A stretch of 12,529 bases of DNA from JASBZA01 sp964392065 (GTDB lineage Bacteria; Bacillota; Clostridia; Saccharofermentanales; Fastidiosipilaceae), in the NCBI GenBank assembly GCA_964392065.1, contig CAYMOG010000038.1:1-12529 (forward strand). Reading direction: 5' to 3'. Made by a program: the position numbers and the translations under genes. Below the pieces are notes generated by a model. The model had not been told where the DNA came from and did no database searches. It was given only the letters and a program-made list of their open reading frames with translations. How positions within the stretch are numbered: position 1 is the stretch's first letter; the number at the start of each line of letters is the position of its first letter. Of this stretch, positions 5,866-12,529 are shown piece after piece.

Positions 5866-7157
5866 TAGAAGCAAAAGAGGGTATGAAGGTTTTAGTAATA
5901 GGAGCTGGAGGTAGAGAACATGCTATTATTACAAGCTTATCTAAAAGCATACATAAACCTATACTCTATGCGGCTCCGGGAAATGCAGGAATCGCAGAAA
6001 AGGCGAAATGCCTACCCATGGATGTGATGGATTTCTCTAAGATAAGAGACTTCTGTTTATCTGAACCTATTGACTTCGTTGTTGTATCCCCGGATGATCC
6101 TCTGTGTCATGGATTAGTTGACGTATTGGAAGAGGCAGGGATTCCTTGCTTCGGACCTACTAAGTCCGCTGCTCAATTGGAAGGGAGTAAGGCTTTTGCC
6201 AAAGAATTCATGAAGAAGCAAGGCATACCGACTGCCCACTATCAGCGTTTCGATGCGTATGTTGAAGCTTTGGCCTATGTAGAGCACTTGGCTGATGAAG
6301 CGTTTCCTATTGTGCTAAAGGCTGATGGTCTGGCTCTGGGCAAGGGTGTGCTTGTAGCAGAGTCTAAGGTGGAGTCCATACGCTTCCTAGAGGAGGTCAT
6401 GGTGCAACAGAAATTTGGTCCGAGTGGCAATACTGTGATTATAGAGGAATATTTGACCGGGCCTGAGCTTAGTTATTTTGTTTTAAGTGATGGTACGAAT
6501 TTCTGCCCTATTATGGGCGCTATGGATCACAAGGCTGTAGGTGAGGGGAATGTGGGTCCCAATACAGGCGGAATGGGTGTTGTGGCACCTAACCCTTACT
6601 TGAATGAAGCTATGGAATTAGAAATTCTGCAATCGATCGTAATTCCAACCATAGAAGGTATGTCGAAATTAGGTGCGCCCTTCATGGGATGCTTATTCAT
6701 TGGATTAATGCTAACAGAAGAGGGTCCAAAAGTAATTGAATATAATTGCCGTTTCGGAGATCCTGAGACAGAAGCCATTTTACCTCTGCTAGAAAGTGAT
6801 TTTCTAGAACTTCTACTTGCTGTCCGAAACAAGGATATAGCAAGTTGCTCTATGAAATTCTTGAATAGGTTTGCGGTTACTGTAATGCTTTGTTCCGCTG
6901 GGTATCCAGGAGAATACGAGAAAGGTAAAGCGATACACTTCGAAGCTATGGATGACGAAAATGTCTACCTATTCCATTCGGCTACCACATTAAGGGATGG
7001 GAAATATTATTCTAACGGTGGTCGAGTCCTGGCACTCACTGCGGTTGGAGATACTGTAGAAGAAGCAAGACAAAAAGCTTATGAGGCGGTGGATAAAATC
7101 CATTTCGATGGCATGTTTTATCGTCAAGATATAGGAAAAGTAGATAGGGAAGGGTAA
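5862..7157 (+). CDS. purD: Phosphoribosylamine-glycine ligase (GAR synthetase)
   Basis: PurD joins glycine to phosphoribosylamine, the unstable product of PurF, using ATP. The 431-residue protein shows the N-terminal domain start MKVLVIGAGGREHAI at 8-22, FGPTKSAAQLEGSK at 97-110 leading into the ATP-grasp domain, LKADGLALGKGV (152-163) for ATP binding, GPNTGGMG (232-239), and IEYNCRFGDPETEA (292-305) carrying metal and ATP ligands. The start at 5862 is chosen because GAGG lies seven bases upstream and the ATGA overlap with the purN stop fits coupling. The internal ATG at 5883 matches the usual family start, but GAGGG lies only one base away, too close to serve it. Either way the enzyme is complete. 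Confidence 0.97.
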   Translation: MIEAKEGMKVLVIGAGGREHAIITSLSKSIHKPILYAAPGNAGIAEKAKCLPMDVMDFSKIRDFCLSEPIDFVVVSPDDPLCHGLVDVLEEAGIPCFGPTKSAAQLEGSKAFAKEFMKKQGIPTAHYQRFDAYVEALAYVEHLADEAFPIVLKADGLALGKGVLVAESKVESIRFLEEVMVQQKFGPSGNTVIIEEYLTGPELSYFVLSDGTNFCPIMGAMDHKAVGEGNVGPNTGGMGVVAPNPYLNEAMELEILQSIVIPTIEGMSKLGAPFMGCLFIGLMLTEEGPKVIEYNCRFGDPETEAILPLLESDFLELLLAVRNKDIASCSMKFLNRFAVTVMLCSAGYPGEYEKGKAIHFEAMDDENVYLFHSATTLRDGKYYSNGGRVLALTAVGDTVEEARQKAYEAVDKIHFDGMFYRQDIGKVDREG

Positions 7158-7165
7158 GGGAGAAG

Positions 7166-10100
7166 ATGATTTATCGTGTATTTACAGAGAGAAGAGAACA
7201 TTTTAGGCAGGAAAATCTTCAGACATTAAGTGATTTTCAGCATATGGGAATCGATGTTCCAGGTACGTTGCGTATTGTGAAGTTCTACGATGTAGAAGGC
7301 TTGAGTGAAGAGCAATTTATGCGTACGATACCCCTAGTTTTTGCAGATCCCGTTAAGGATATGTGGAGTTTAGAATATGATGCGCTAGGTATACGCGAAG
7401 AGAATACCGTAATTGCGATAGAATCCTTGCCTGGCCAATTTGACCAAAGAGCAGATTCCGCTCGTCAATGTGTTCAGTTTGTACTCGGTGGCGAACGTCC
7501 TGAGGTGAGGACAGCGAGTTTGTATATTTTTTCGGAAACTTTGGCCGAAGACGTTAAGGAACGCGTGACCTCTGCTCTTGTTAATCCTGTGGAAAATCGC
7601 ATTGCAAGTCTAGAGGAAGTTGATCATATTCATGAAACCGAAATCGTTGAGGCGGGTATAGGCCGTATTGATGGTTTTCGTCTTATGGTGGAAGGCCCTG
7701 CCTATTGGCGTGAACAACTAGGTCTTGCGATGGAAGCGGATGACCTAGAAGTGGTGCGTTCGTATTTCGATAGCGAAGGTAGAGAGCCTAGTATTACGGA
7801 AATTCGTATGATCGATACGTATTGGTCCGATCACTGTAGGCATACGACATTCAATACAGAACTTACTGAAATTATATTCGATGATAAACTTGTGGAAGCA
7901 AGCTATAACGATTATGTACGAGGTAGAGAAGCCCTTGGTCGAACGAAACCTATTAGTTTGATGGATATGGGGACTTTGGCCGCAAAAGAGTTAAAAGCAG
8001 AAGGTCTACTTGTACAGCTGGATGAGTCAGAAGAGATTAATGCTTGTACCGTCAAGGTGAAGGTTACGGTCGAAGAGACAGGGGCACAAGAAGATTGGCT
8101 CTTGTTGTTCAAGAATGAAACCCATAATCATCCTACGGAAATGGAGCCCTTCGGAGGCGCGGCAACGTGTCTAGGTGGTGCAATCCGCGATCCTCTGTCG
8201 GGTAGAGCTTATGTCTATCAAGCGATGCGCGTTACAGGTGCAGCAAATCCTTATATTCCTCTAGAAGAAACGCCTGATGGGAAATTAACACAACGTAGGA
8301 TTATGCAACAAGCCGCAGCAGGGTATTCCTCTTATGGAAATCAAGTTGGAGTAGCCAGTGGATTGATTGATGAGATCTATCACCCTGGTTATCAAGCTAA
8401 GCGTATGGAGTGCGGCGCGGTGATAGGCGCCGTGCCTGCGGAGCAAGTGGATAGGCAGGTGCCTCAGGCTGGAGATCTTGTGCTTCTCCTAGGTGCTAGA
8501 ACCGGAAGAGATGGCTTGGGCGGAGCGACAGGCTCATCTAAGTCGCAACATAGTGAATCTACGGAGACTTCAGCAGCCGAAGTGCAAAAAGGCAATGCAC
8601 CAGAAGAGCGAGCTATTATGCGACTCTTCCGTAAACCCGAAATTAGCAGCAAGATTAAACGTTGTAACGATTTCGGTGCAGGTGGTGTTTCCGTTGCTAT
8701 CGGTGAATTGGCCGAAGGATTGGAAATATACTTAGACCAAGTCCCCTTGAAGTATTCTGGTTTAGACGGCACAGAAATTGCAATTTCGGAATCCCAAGAA
8801 CGCATGGCGCTCGTTATTGCGCCAGAACATCAAGCGTTTTTCTATGAGGAAGCCACAAAAGAAAATGTCGAGTGTACCGCGGTGGCAGAAGTGACACAGG
8901 ATGCAAGAGTCCGAATGACCTGGAGAGGTGAAACAATTGTTGACCTAAGCCGAGCATTTCTGGACACAAACGGAGCCCATAAAACACAGACGGCTCAAGT
9001 TCGTATGCCTGATACCATACACTTCCCACACCTCTGGCAGGGTAGCTTAGAAGAATCCTTGTATCCCTTAGTGGAAGATTTGAATGTTACGTCCAAGGCA
9101 GGATTGATTCAGCGCTTCGATGCTACAGTAGGTGCTAGAACAGTGTTACATCCATTAGGTGGTAGATATCAGCGTACACCAATACAGACCATGGCAGCAC
9201 GACTGCCACGTCTAGGCGGAGGCACAGACACGACATCTCTCATGGCGTATGGCTATAACCCTTTCTTGTCTCAAAACGATGAGTATGCGGGAGGCTATCT
9301 AGCAGTTGTGGAATCTCTTGCCAAAGTCATCGCCAGTGGTGGACGCCGGGAGGAAATGTGGCTTAGCTTCCAAGAGTACTTCCAGGCTTTGGGCAAAGAT
9401 AAAAACAAATGGGGATCTCCAGTAGCGAGTGTTCTAGGCGCATATAAGGCCCAGAGAGATTTCCACGTGGCAGCCATCGGTGGTAAGGACTCCATGAGTG
9501 GTAGCTTTGAATCTATTCATGTACCTCCTGCCCTTATATCCTTTGCCGTTTCCGTGACGGAAGGCAAAAAGGTTTTATCGCCAGAGTTTAAATCCGCTGG
9601 AAATCATTTACTTCTCTTATACACAGAGCATGATGCAAGGTTCCTCATGGATCCCGAGAAGTTAAATGCACTATTTGAATTAGGAGAACGGATTGTTCAA
9701 GAAGAAAGAGCAATAAGTGGTTCGACATCTAGCTACGGAGGCCCTATCGAACAAATTTTCAAAGGACTCGTAGGTAATGGTTTAGGTATTCGTCTGAATG
9801 ATGAACTGGATATAAGCCTTCTATTCGATTGGCATTATGGAAGTTTTCTATTTGAAGTAACAGATGAAGAAATGCCTACGCTTATGGCATGGGCAGAAGA
9901 ATCTGGAGTTCTAGCAGAAAATCTAGGTATTTTAGATTCAGAAGCTAAGATTGCGTATCAGGGTGAAGTCCTTCCTCTATCGCCACTTCAGACGGCCTGG
10001 GAAGCTGTATTAGAAGATGTTTACCCAACACAATTAGCAGATGATATAGAACCTACGAACCTTACGGAGAACTGGTTACAATTAGGGACGAGTAATGGTA

Positions 10101-10948
10101 AAAAATATAAGAATATATCCATTTTGCCACAAGGTTATGCGAAACCTACCGCTCTAATCCCAGTATTCCCAGGTACGAATACGGAAGAAGAGTCGGCCAA
10201 AGCCTTCGAAAACGCCGGCGCCACAAGTAAAATTGTCATCGTTCGGAATCGTCGTCCAGAAGATTTACAAGAAACGGTGGAAGCCATGGAAGAAGCCCTA
10301 GCATCCAGCCAGATTCTCTTCCTTCCTGGAGGTTTCTCCGGTGGAGACGAACCCGATGGGTCCGGTAAATTTATCAATGCATTCTTACGTAATGAGCGAT
10401 TGGCAGCCTCTATCACGTCCCTTCTCGAAGAACGTGATGGTCTAGTAGGTGGTATCTGTAACGGTTTCCAAGGTTTAGTAAAACTAGGACTATTGCCTTA
10501 CGGTAAAATCGTTGCGTTAAATGAAGAAGATCCTATCCTAGACCAAAATCTCATTGGCAGACACCAAGCACAAATTATTCGTACAAGAGTGGTGCAAAAT
10601 AACTCACCATGGCTTAGTCATTATGAAATTGGTGAAATCCATGACGTTGCAATTTCCCATGGAGAAGGGCAGTTCCTATGCACAGATGCATGTATGGATA
10701 AGTTGTTTAAGAATCTACAAGTGGCAACGCAATACGTCAATTCGCTAGGAGAGCCTAGTATGGATTTACGCTATAATCCTAATAGTTCAAAAGGTGCTAT
10801 AGAAGGTTTAGTTTCACAAGATGGCAGAGTTTTCGGCCGTATGGGACATAGTGAACGCATGGTAGAAGGTACTCTTAAGAATATAGGCCGACCTGTTATT
10901 GAGTCGAAAATATTTAAGGGTGCAGTAGAATATTTTATGAAAGCATAG
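7166..10948 (+). CDS. purL: Phosphoribosylformylglycinamidine synthase, single chain with fused glutaminase
   Basis: This enzyme converts FGAR, ATP and glutamine to FGAM. The 1260-residue chain joins the functions that many Gram-positives split among PurS, PurL and PurQ, and its motifs place it with the clostridial-type single-chain form. Regions in order: a PurS-like N-terminal part (about 1-150), a linker with DTYWSDHCRHTTF (217-229), a first synthetase half with FKNETHNHPTEMEPFGGAA (315-333) and NDFGAGGVS (501-509), a second half including GGKDSMSGS (772-780), and a class I glutaminase from about 995. The glutaminase triad is present: C1098 in GGICNGFQ, then H1228 and E1230 in GHSER, with SHGEGQF (1164-1170) also conserved. 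Unlike PurF here, it should take nitrogen from glutamine. It starts eight bases after purD with AAGGGAGA upstream, and ends nine bases before purC. Confidence 0.96.
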   Translation: MIYRVFTERREHFRQENLQTLSDFQHMGIDVPGTLRIVKFYDVEGLSEEQFMRTIPLVFADPVKDMWSLEYDALGIREENTVIAIESLPGQFDQRADSARQCVQFVLGGERPEVRTASLYIFSETLAEDVKERVTSALVNPVENRIASLEEVDHIHETEIVEAGIGRIDGFRLMVEGPAYWREQLGLAMEADDLEVVRSYFDSEGREPSITEIRMIDTYWSDHCRHTTFNTELTEIIFDDKLVEASYNDYVRGREALGRTKPISLMDMGTLAAKELKAEGLLVQLDESEEINACTVKVKVTVEETGAQEDWLLLFKNETHNHPTEMEPFGGAATCLGGAIRDPLSGRAYVYQAMRVTGAANPYIPLEETPDGKLTQRRIMQQAAAGYSSYGNQVGVASGLIDEIYHPGYQAKRMECGAVIGAVPAEQVDRQVPQAGDLVLLLGARTGRDGLGGATGSSKSQHSESTETSAAEVQKGNAPEERAIMRLFRKPEISSKIKRCNDFGAGGVSVAIGELAEGLEIYLDQVPLKYSGLDGTEIAISESQERMALVIAPEHQAFFYEEATKENVECTAVAEVTQDARVRMTWRGETIVDLSRAFLDTNGAHKTQTAQVRMPDTIHFPHLWQGSLEESLYPLVEDLNVTSKAGLIQRFDATVGARTVLHPLGGRYQRTPIQTMAARLPRLGGGTDTTSLMAYGYNPFLSQNDEYAGGYLAVVESLAKVIASGGRREEMWLSFQEYFQALGKDKNKWGSPVASVLGAYKAQRDFHVAAIGGKDSMSGSFESIHVPPALISFAVSVTEGKKVLSPEFKSAGNHLLLLYTEHDARFLMDPEKLNALFELGERIVQEERAISGSTSSYGGPIEQIFKGLVGNGLGIRLNDELDISLLFDWHYGSFLFEVTDEEMPTLMAWAEESGVLAENLGILDSEAKIAYQGEVLPLSPLQTAWEAVLEDVYPTQLADDIEPTNLTENWLQLGTSNGKKYKNISILPQGYAKPTALIPVFPGTNTEEESAKAFENAGATSKIVIVRNRRPEDLQETVEAMEEALASSQILFLPGGFSGGDEPDGSGKFINAFLRNERLAASITSLLEERDGLVGGICNGFQGLVKLGLLPYGKIVALNEEDPILDQNLIGRHQAQIIRTRVVQNNSPWLSHYEIGEIHDVAISHGEGQFLCTDACMDKLFKNLQVATQYVNSLGEPSMDLRYNPNSSKGAIEGLVSQDGRVFGRMGHSERMVEGTLKNIGRPVIESKIFKGAVEYFMKA

Positions 10949-10957
10949 AGGTTTGAG

Positions 10958-11638
10958 ATGAATAAGGTATATGAAGGCAAGACAAAAGATTTATATTTTC
11001 TAGAGAACGGGAACATAAGACTGAAATTCAAGGATTCTGTGACAGGAAAAGATGGGAAATTTGATCCCGGTGAGAATGCTGTGGGTCTAGAAATTGAAGG
11101 TATGGGACACTTGAATTTACAAGTCAGTACGATGTTTTTCGAAGCTCTTGAACGTAGAGGTGTTAATACACACTTTATTTCAAGTAATCTAGAAGAAGGC
11201 ACCATGGACGTGAAGAAGACTACCGTTTTTGGTCAAGGAGTTGAGGTCATTTGCCGCAATCGTGCGGTCGGTTCCTTCTTAAAACGCTATGGCTTATATG
11301 TAAATGAGGGAGATAGGCTAGATCGTTATGTGGAAGTTACACTAAAAGACGATGCCAGACAAGATCCTCTGGTTACCATCGATGGGTTAAAGGTCTTAGG
11401 CATCATGAACGAAGATGAGTATCAAGCTCTGAAAAAGAGTACAAAAGAGATTGCACAAGTCGTAGAGGAAGTTCTTGCAACAAAAGGTCTAGAACTCTAT
11501 GACATAAAATTTGAATTTGGTAGGGCAGAAGATGGTAGAGTTATCTTAATTGATGAAATTTCTTCTGGTAATATGCGGGTTTACCGTGGAGAAGAAAAGC
11601 TAGATCCAATTGTTTTGTCCCAGCTGCTACTGAAGTAA
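10958..11638 (+). CDS. purC: SAICAR synthase (PurC), divergent subfamily
   Basis: PurC condenses CAIR with aspartate, using ATP, to give SAICAR. The 226-residue protein has the N-terminal KVYEGKTKDLY (3-13), the first family signature as VEVICRNRAVGSFLKRYG (95-112, classical form RNVAAGS), and LYDIKFEFGR (180-189). After this, the classical DEISPDTCR is DEISSGNMR (199-207), so the Asp and Cys of that loop are replaced. This pattern fits a divergent PurC group that I recall from other anaerobic Firmicutes, so it is probably a lineage trait and not decay. The start follows AGAGG, which overlaps the purL stop codon. It is the last gene of the operon, separated from purE, its usual neighbour, and a terminator follows. 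Confidence 0.94.
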   Translation: MNKVYEGKTKDLYFLENGNIRLKFKDSVTGKDGKFDPGENAVGLEIEGMGHLNLQVSTMFFEALERRGVNTHFISSNLEEGTMDVKKTTVFGQGVEVICRNRAVGSFLKRYGLYVNEGDRLDRYVEVTLKDDARQDPLVTIDGLKVLGIMNEDEYQALKKSTKEIAQVVEEVLATKGLELYDIKFEFGRAEDGRVILIDEISSGNMRVYRGEEKLDPIVLSQLLLK

Positions 11639-11646
11639 TTATTCTC

Positions 11647-11680
11647 TAGGGGATACGGATTCGTATCCCCTAATATTTTG
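11647..11680 (+). terminator. Rho-independent terminator of the purine operon
   Basis: TAGGGGATACG (11647-11657) pairs perfectly with CGTATCCCCTA (11662-11672) around a GATT tetraloop, an 11-bp stem with a GC-rich core. It begins nine bases after the purC stop and is followed by ATATTTTG, a moderate U-tract. This marks the end of the purE-purC transcript. Confidence 0.88.
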
Positions 11681-11740
11681 TCGATGAGAAGAAATTTAGT
11701 TTTGCATTGTGGATATCGCTTTTCTTAATTGTCCACTATT

Positions 11741-11756
11741 TAATACTTTTGTATTA
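11741..11756. repeat. Small AT-rich inverted repeat
   Basis: TAATAC (11741-11746) and GTATTA (11751-11756) flank TTTT. The stem is only six AT-rich pairs in an AT-rich spacer, so it may be chance. It lies upstream of the proposed promoter of the small membrane-protein gene and could be an operator. Confidence 0.25.
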
Positions 11757-11763
11757 GTCTATT

Positions 11764-11792
11764 CTTACATAAATAGCTACCTATCTGATAAT
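11764..11792 (+). promoter_or_regulatory. Possible promoter of the small membrane-protein gene
   Basis: CTTACA (11764-11769, four of six consensus positions) and GATAAT (11787-11792, five of six) are 17 bases apart. The start site would fall near 11799, about 37 bases before the chosen ATG. Because the purine operon ends at a good terminator, this gene needs its own promoter. The -35 is weak, and other AT-rich matches exist nearby. Confidence 0.4.
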
Positions 11793-11819
11793 CTTTTATT
11801 AAAGTGAAGATTTAAAGAT

Positions 11820-11824
11820 GGAGG
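11820..11824 (+). promoter_or_regulatory. Ribosome binding site deciding the start at 11836
   Basis: GGAGG lies 11 bases before ATG 11836. It overlaps the alternative ATG at 11818, which has no good Shine-Dalgarno sequence of its own. The spacing is somewhat long, but this is the only strong site in the area. Confidence 0.5.
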
Positions 11825-11835
11825 ATGTGTTTGTT

Positions 11836-12282
11836 ATGAAAAATAAAGTAATTCTAATACTAATAATCGTTGTAGCGCTTTGTTCTATAGGTCTTATCTA
11901 TTGCTTTTTCTCTGGAAGTAATCAAAATAAGTATCAAAAATTAAGTAGTGAAACCCTATCCCTGGTGGACGAGGATTATAAGTCTTTTTCTAAACTTTAT
12001 TCAAACATAGGTTGGATGGGTGAAGGTAATGAAGCTTATAAATTTGAACTCACAGAGGGGAAAATAGATGCTACTCTTCAACAAGCTGAATTTAGAGATG
12101 GAGATATCGACCCACAATTCAGACAAGCGTGGGCTCAGGAGAATAATCAATTTCAAGAATATTGGCGAAATCTTGGAGAAAATTATGAATGGAAGAGCGG
12201 AGTCTTCCCATTGGATGAACGCTATATTTATATTTATGATAGTGAGGCCAAGGTTTTCTATTTGTATATAGCTAAGAGTTAG
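11836..12282 (+). CDS. Small membrane-anchored protein of unknown function, 148 aa
   Basis: I do not recognise this protein. The chosen start gives 148 residues; an upstream in-frame ATG at 11818 would add six. The N-terminus is MKNK followed by a hydrophobic stretch at about 5-26, typical of a signal anchor or uncleaved signal peptide. C16 is preceded by VAL, which does not fit a lipobox, so a lipoprotein is unlikely. The rest is a polar, probably extracytoplasmic domain rich in aromatic residues, ending in two short beta-like runs (RYIYIYD and KVFYLYIAKS). There is one Trp-rich region, including WRNLGENYEW. It is more AT-rich than the purine genes and stands alone between hairpins, so it is probably an accessory or lineage-specific gene. 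The open frame, signal anchor and ribosome binding site support a real gene. Confidence 0.65.
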   Translation: MKNKVILILIIVVALCSIGLIYCFFSGSNQNKYQKLSSETLSLVDEDYKSFSKLYSNIGWMGEGNEAYKFELTEGKIDATLQQAEFRDGDIDPQFRQAWAQENNQFQEYWRNLGENYEWKSGVFPLDERYIYIYDSEAKVFYLYIAKS

Positions 12283-12295
12283 ACTGCTTAAGTGA

Positions 12296-12341
12296 AAAGT
12301 AAGTGCAAAGGGTTTGAATCAAAACCTTTGCACTTGACTTT
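12296..12341 (+). terminator. Long hairpin after the small membrane-protein gene
   Basis: AAGTGCAAAGG (12301-12311) pairs perfectly with CCTTTGCACTT (12325-12335). Inside, TTT/AAA pairs continue after a mismatch, and outside AAAGT (12296-12300) pairs with ACTTT (12337-12341) past a bulged G. This makes about 19 pairs in total. It begins 13 bases after the stop codon, fitting a terminator, but the downstream TACCATTTTC is a poor U-tract. On the minus strand the stem is followed by TCACTT, so it is not a clear terminator there either. Confidence 0.5.
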
Positions 12342-12369
12342 ACCATTTTCATTGTAGTTCCTAGTAAAA

Positions 12370-12389
12370 TCTCCTTTGACAAAAGGAGA
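12370..12389. repeat. Inverted repeat enclosing the -35 of the tRNA promoter
   Basis: TCTCCTTT (12370-12377) and AAAGGAGA (12382-12389) form a perfect 8-bp stem around GACA. In RNA it would be a hairpin followed by AAAGTTTTATA, so it could help terminate upstream transcription. In DNA it is a palindrome that contains the TTGACA -35 hexamer and could be an operator. Confidence 0.5.
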
Positions 12390-12404
12390 AAAGTTTTATA
12401 TCAT
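12376..12404 (+). promoter_or_regulatory. Promoter of the tRNA-Ser gene
   Basis: The -35 TTGACA (12376-12381) is a perfect consensus match, and the -10 TATCAT (12399-12404) matches five of six positions, with a 17-base spacer. Transcription should start near 12411, about 24 bases before the mature tRNA. Strong promoters of this kind are usual for tRNA genes. Confidence 0.75.
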
Positions 12405-12434
12405 AGTCAAGCATAATTTGCATTACAGATATAT

Positions 12435-12524
12435 GGAGAGATGGTCGAGTTGGTTTATGGCACCGGTCTTGAAAACCGACGAGGTTAATAGCCTCCGAGG
12501 GTTCGAATCCCTCTCTCTCCGCCA
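12435..12524 (+). tRNA. tRNA-Ser (anticodon UGA), CCA encoded
   Basis: The cloverleaf is complete. The acceptor stem GGAGAGA/TCTCTCC has seven pairs (12435-12441 with 12514-12520), with G as discriminator base and CCA encoded at 12522-12524. The D-stem is GTC/GGC with one G-U pair. The anticodon loop is CTTGAAA with TGA at 12470-12472, which reads UCA and other UCN serine codons. The long variable arm GAGG/CCTC (12481-12484 with 12492-12495) is the class II feature expected of tRNA-Ser. The T-stem GAGGG/CCCTC is perfect, with loop TTCGAAT. The anticodon stem has four pairs and a C-A mismatch at its outer end (12463 with 12479). No terminator is visible before the window ends. Confidence 0.96.
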
Positions 12525-12529
12525 TATGA

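Noticed and set aside
5883..5885. Internal ATG as the purD start
   Set aside because: It matches the family start, but its only Shine-Dalgarno-like sequence is one base away. ATG 5862 has a well-spaced site and the ATGA overlap. It remains an alternative.
8464..8805. Open frames opposite or overlapping purL and other genes
   Set aside because: They lie within well-conserved genes in other frames, have no family-like sequence and no convincing ribosome binding sites.
11881..11883. Lipoprotein cysteine in the small membrane protein
   Set aside because: The residues before this Cys are VAL; a Leu directly before Cys does not fit a lipobox.
12435..12524. tRNA-Ser gene as an integration (att) site
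   Set aside because: No repeated copy of the tRNA 3' end and no integrase are visible in the window, and the sequence ends right after the gene.

Overview
This window comes from a low- to mid-GC anaerobic Firmicute, probably Clostridia or Negativicutes; the sequence does not fix the genus. The evidence is the Shine-Dalgarno-rich gene starts, a PurF with Fe-S-type cysteines, a flavodiiron protein, a single-chain clostridial-type PurL with a fused glutaminase, and a divergent PurC of the type seen in anaerobic Firmicutes.

Layout. Positions 1-202 are non-coding, with an inverted repeat, a short direct repeat and a hairpin. Positions 203-2181 (minus strand) hold two overlapping genes: a flavodiiron protein (fprA-type), then an uncharacterised TIM-barrel protein whose stop codon lies in the loop of a terminator-like hairpin. 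A short divergent region (2182-2281) carries a good sigma-A-type promoter for the plus-strand operon. Positions 2282-11638 are a compact purine operon, purE-purF-purM-purN-purD-purL-purC. The first five genes overlap by 1-10 bases and the last two follow gaps of 8-9 bases. A strong stem-loop ends the operon. Then come a small membrane-anchored protein of unknown function (11836-12282), two hairpins, a promoter, and a complete tRNA-Ser(UGA) gene with encoded CCA at the right edge.

How the genes work together. PurF, PurD, PurN, PurL, PurM, PurE and PurC cover the route from PRPP to SAICAR. The remaining steps to IMP (purB, purH) and purK are not in the window. The two minus-strand genes look like a separate unit; FprA would reduce O2 or NO in the cytoplasm.

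Most notable observation. PurF keeps its phosphoribosyltransferase half (PRPP motif, flexible loop, four Fe-S cysteines), but its N-terminal glutaminase half has lost the residues that define the activity. The Cys1 nucleophile is Ser, the Arg that binds the glutamine carboxylate is gone, and the Asp that binds the glutamine amino group is Glu. This predicts a PurF that uses free ammonia or a separate ammonia donor. The neighbouring PurL keeps its own glutaminase residues.
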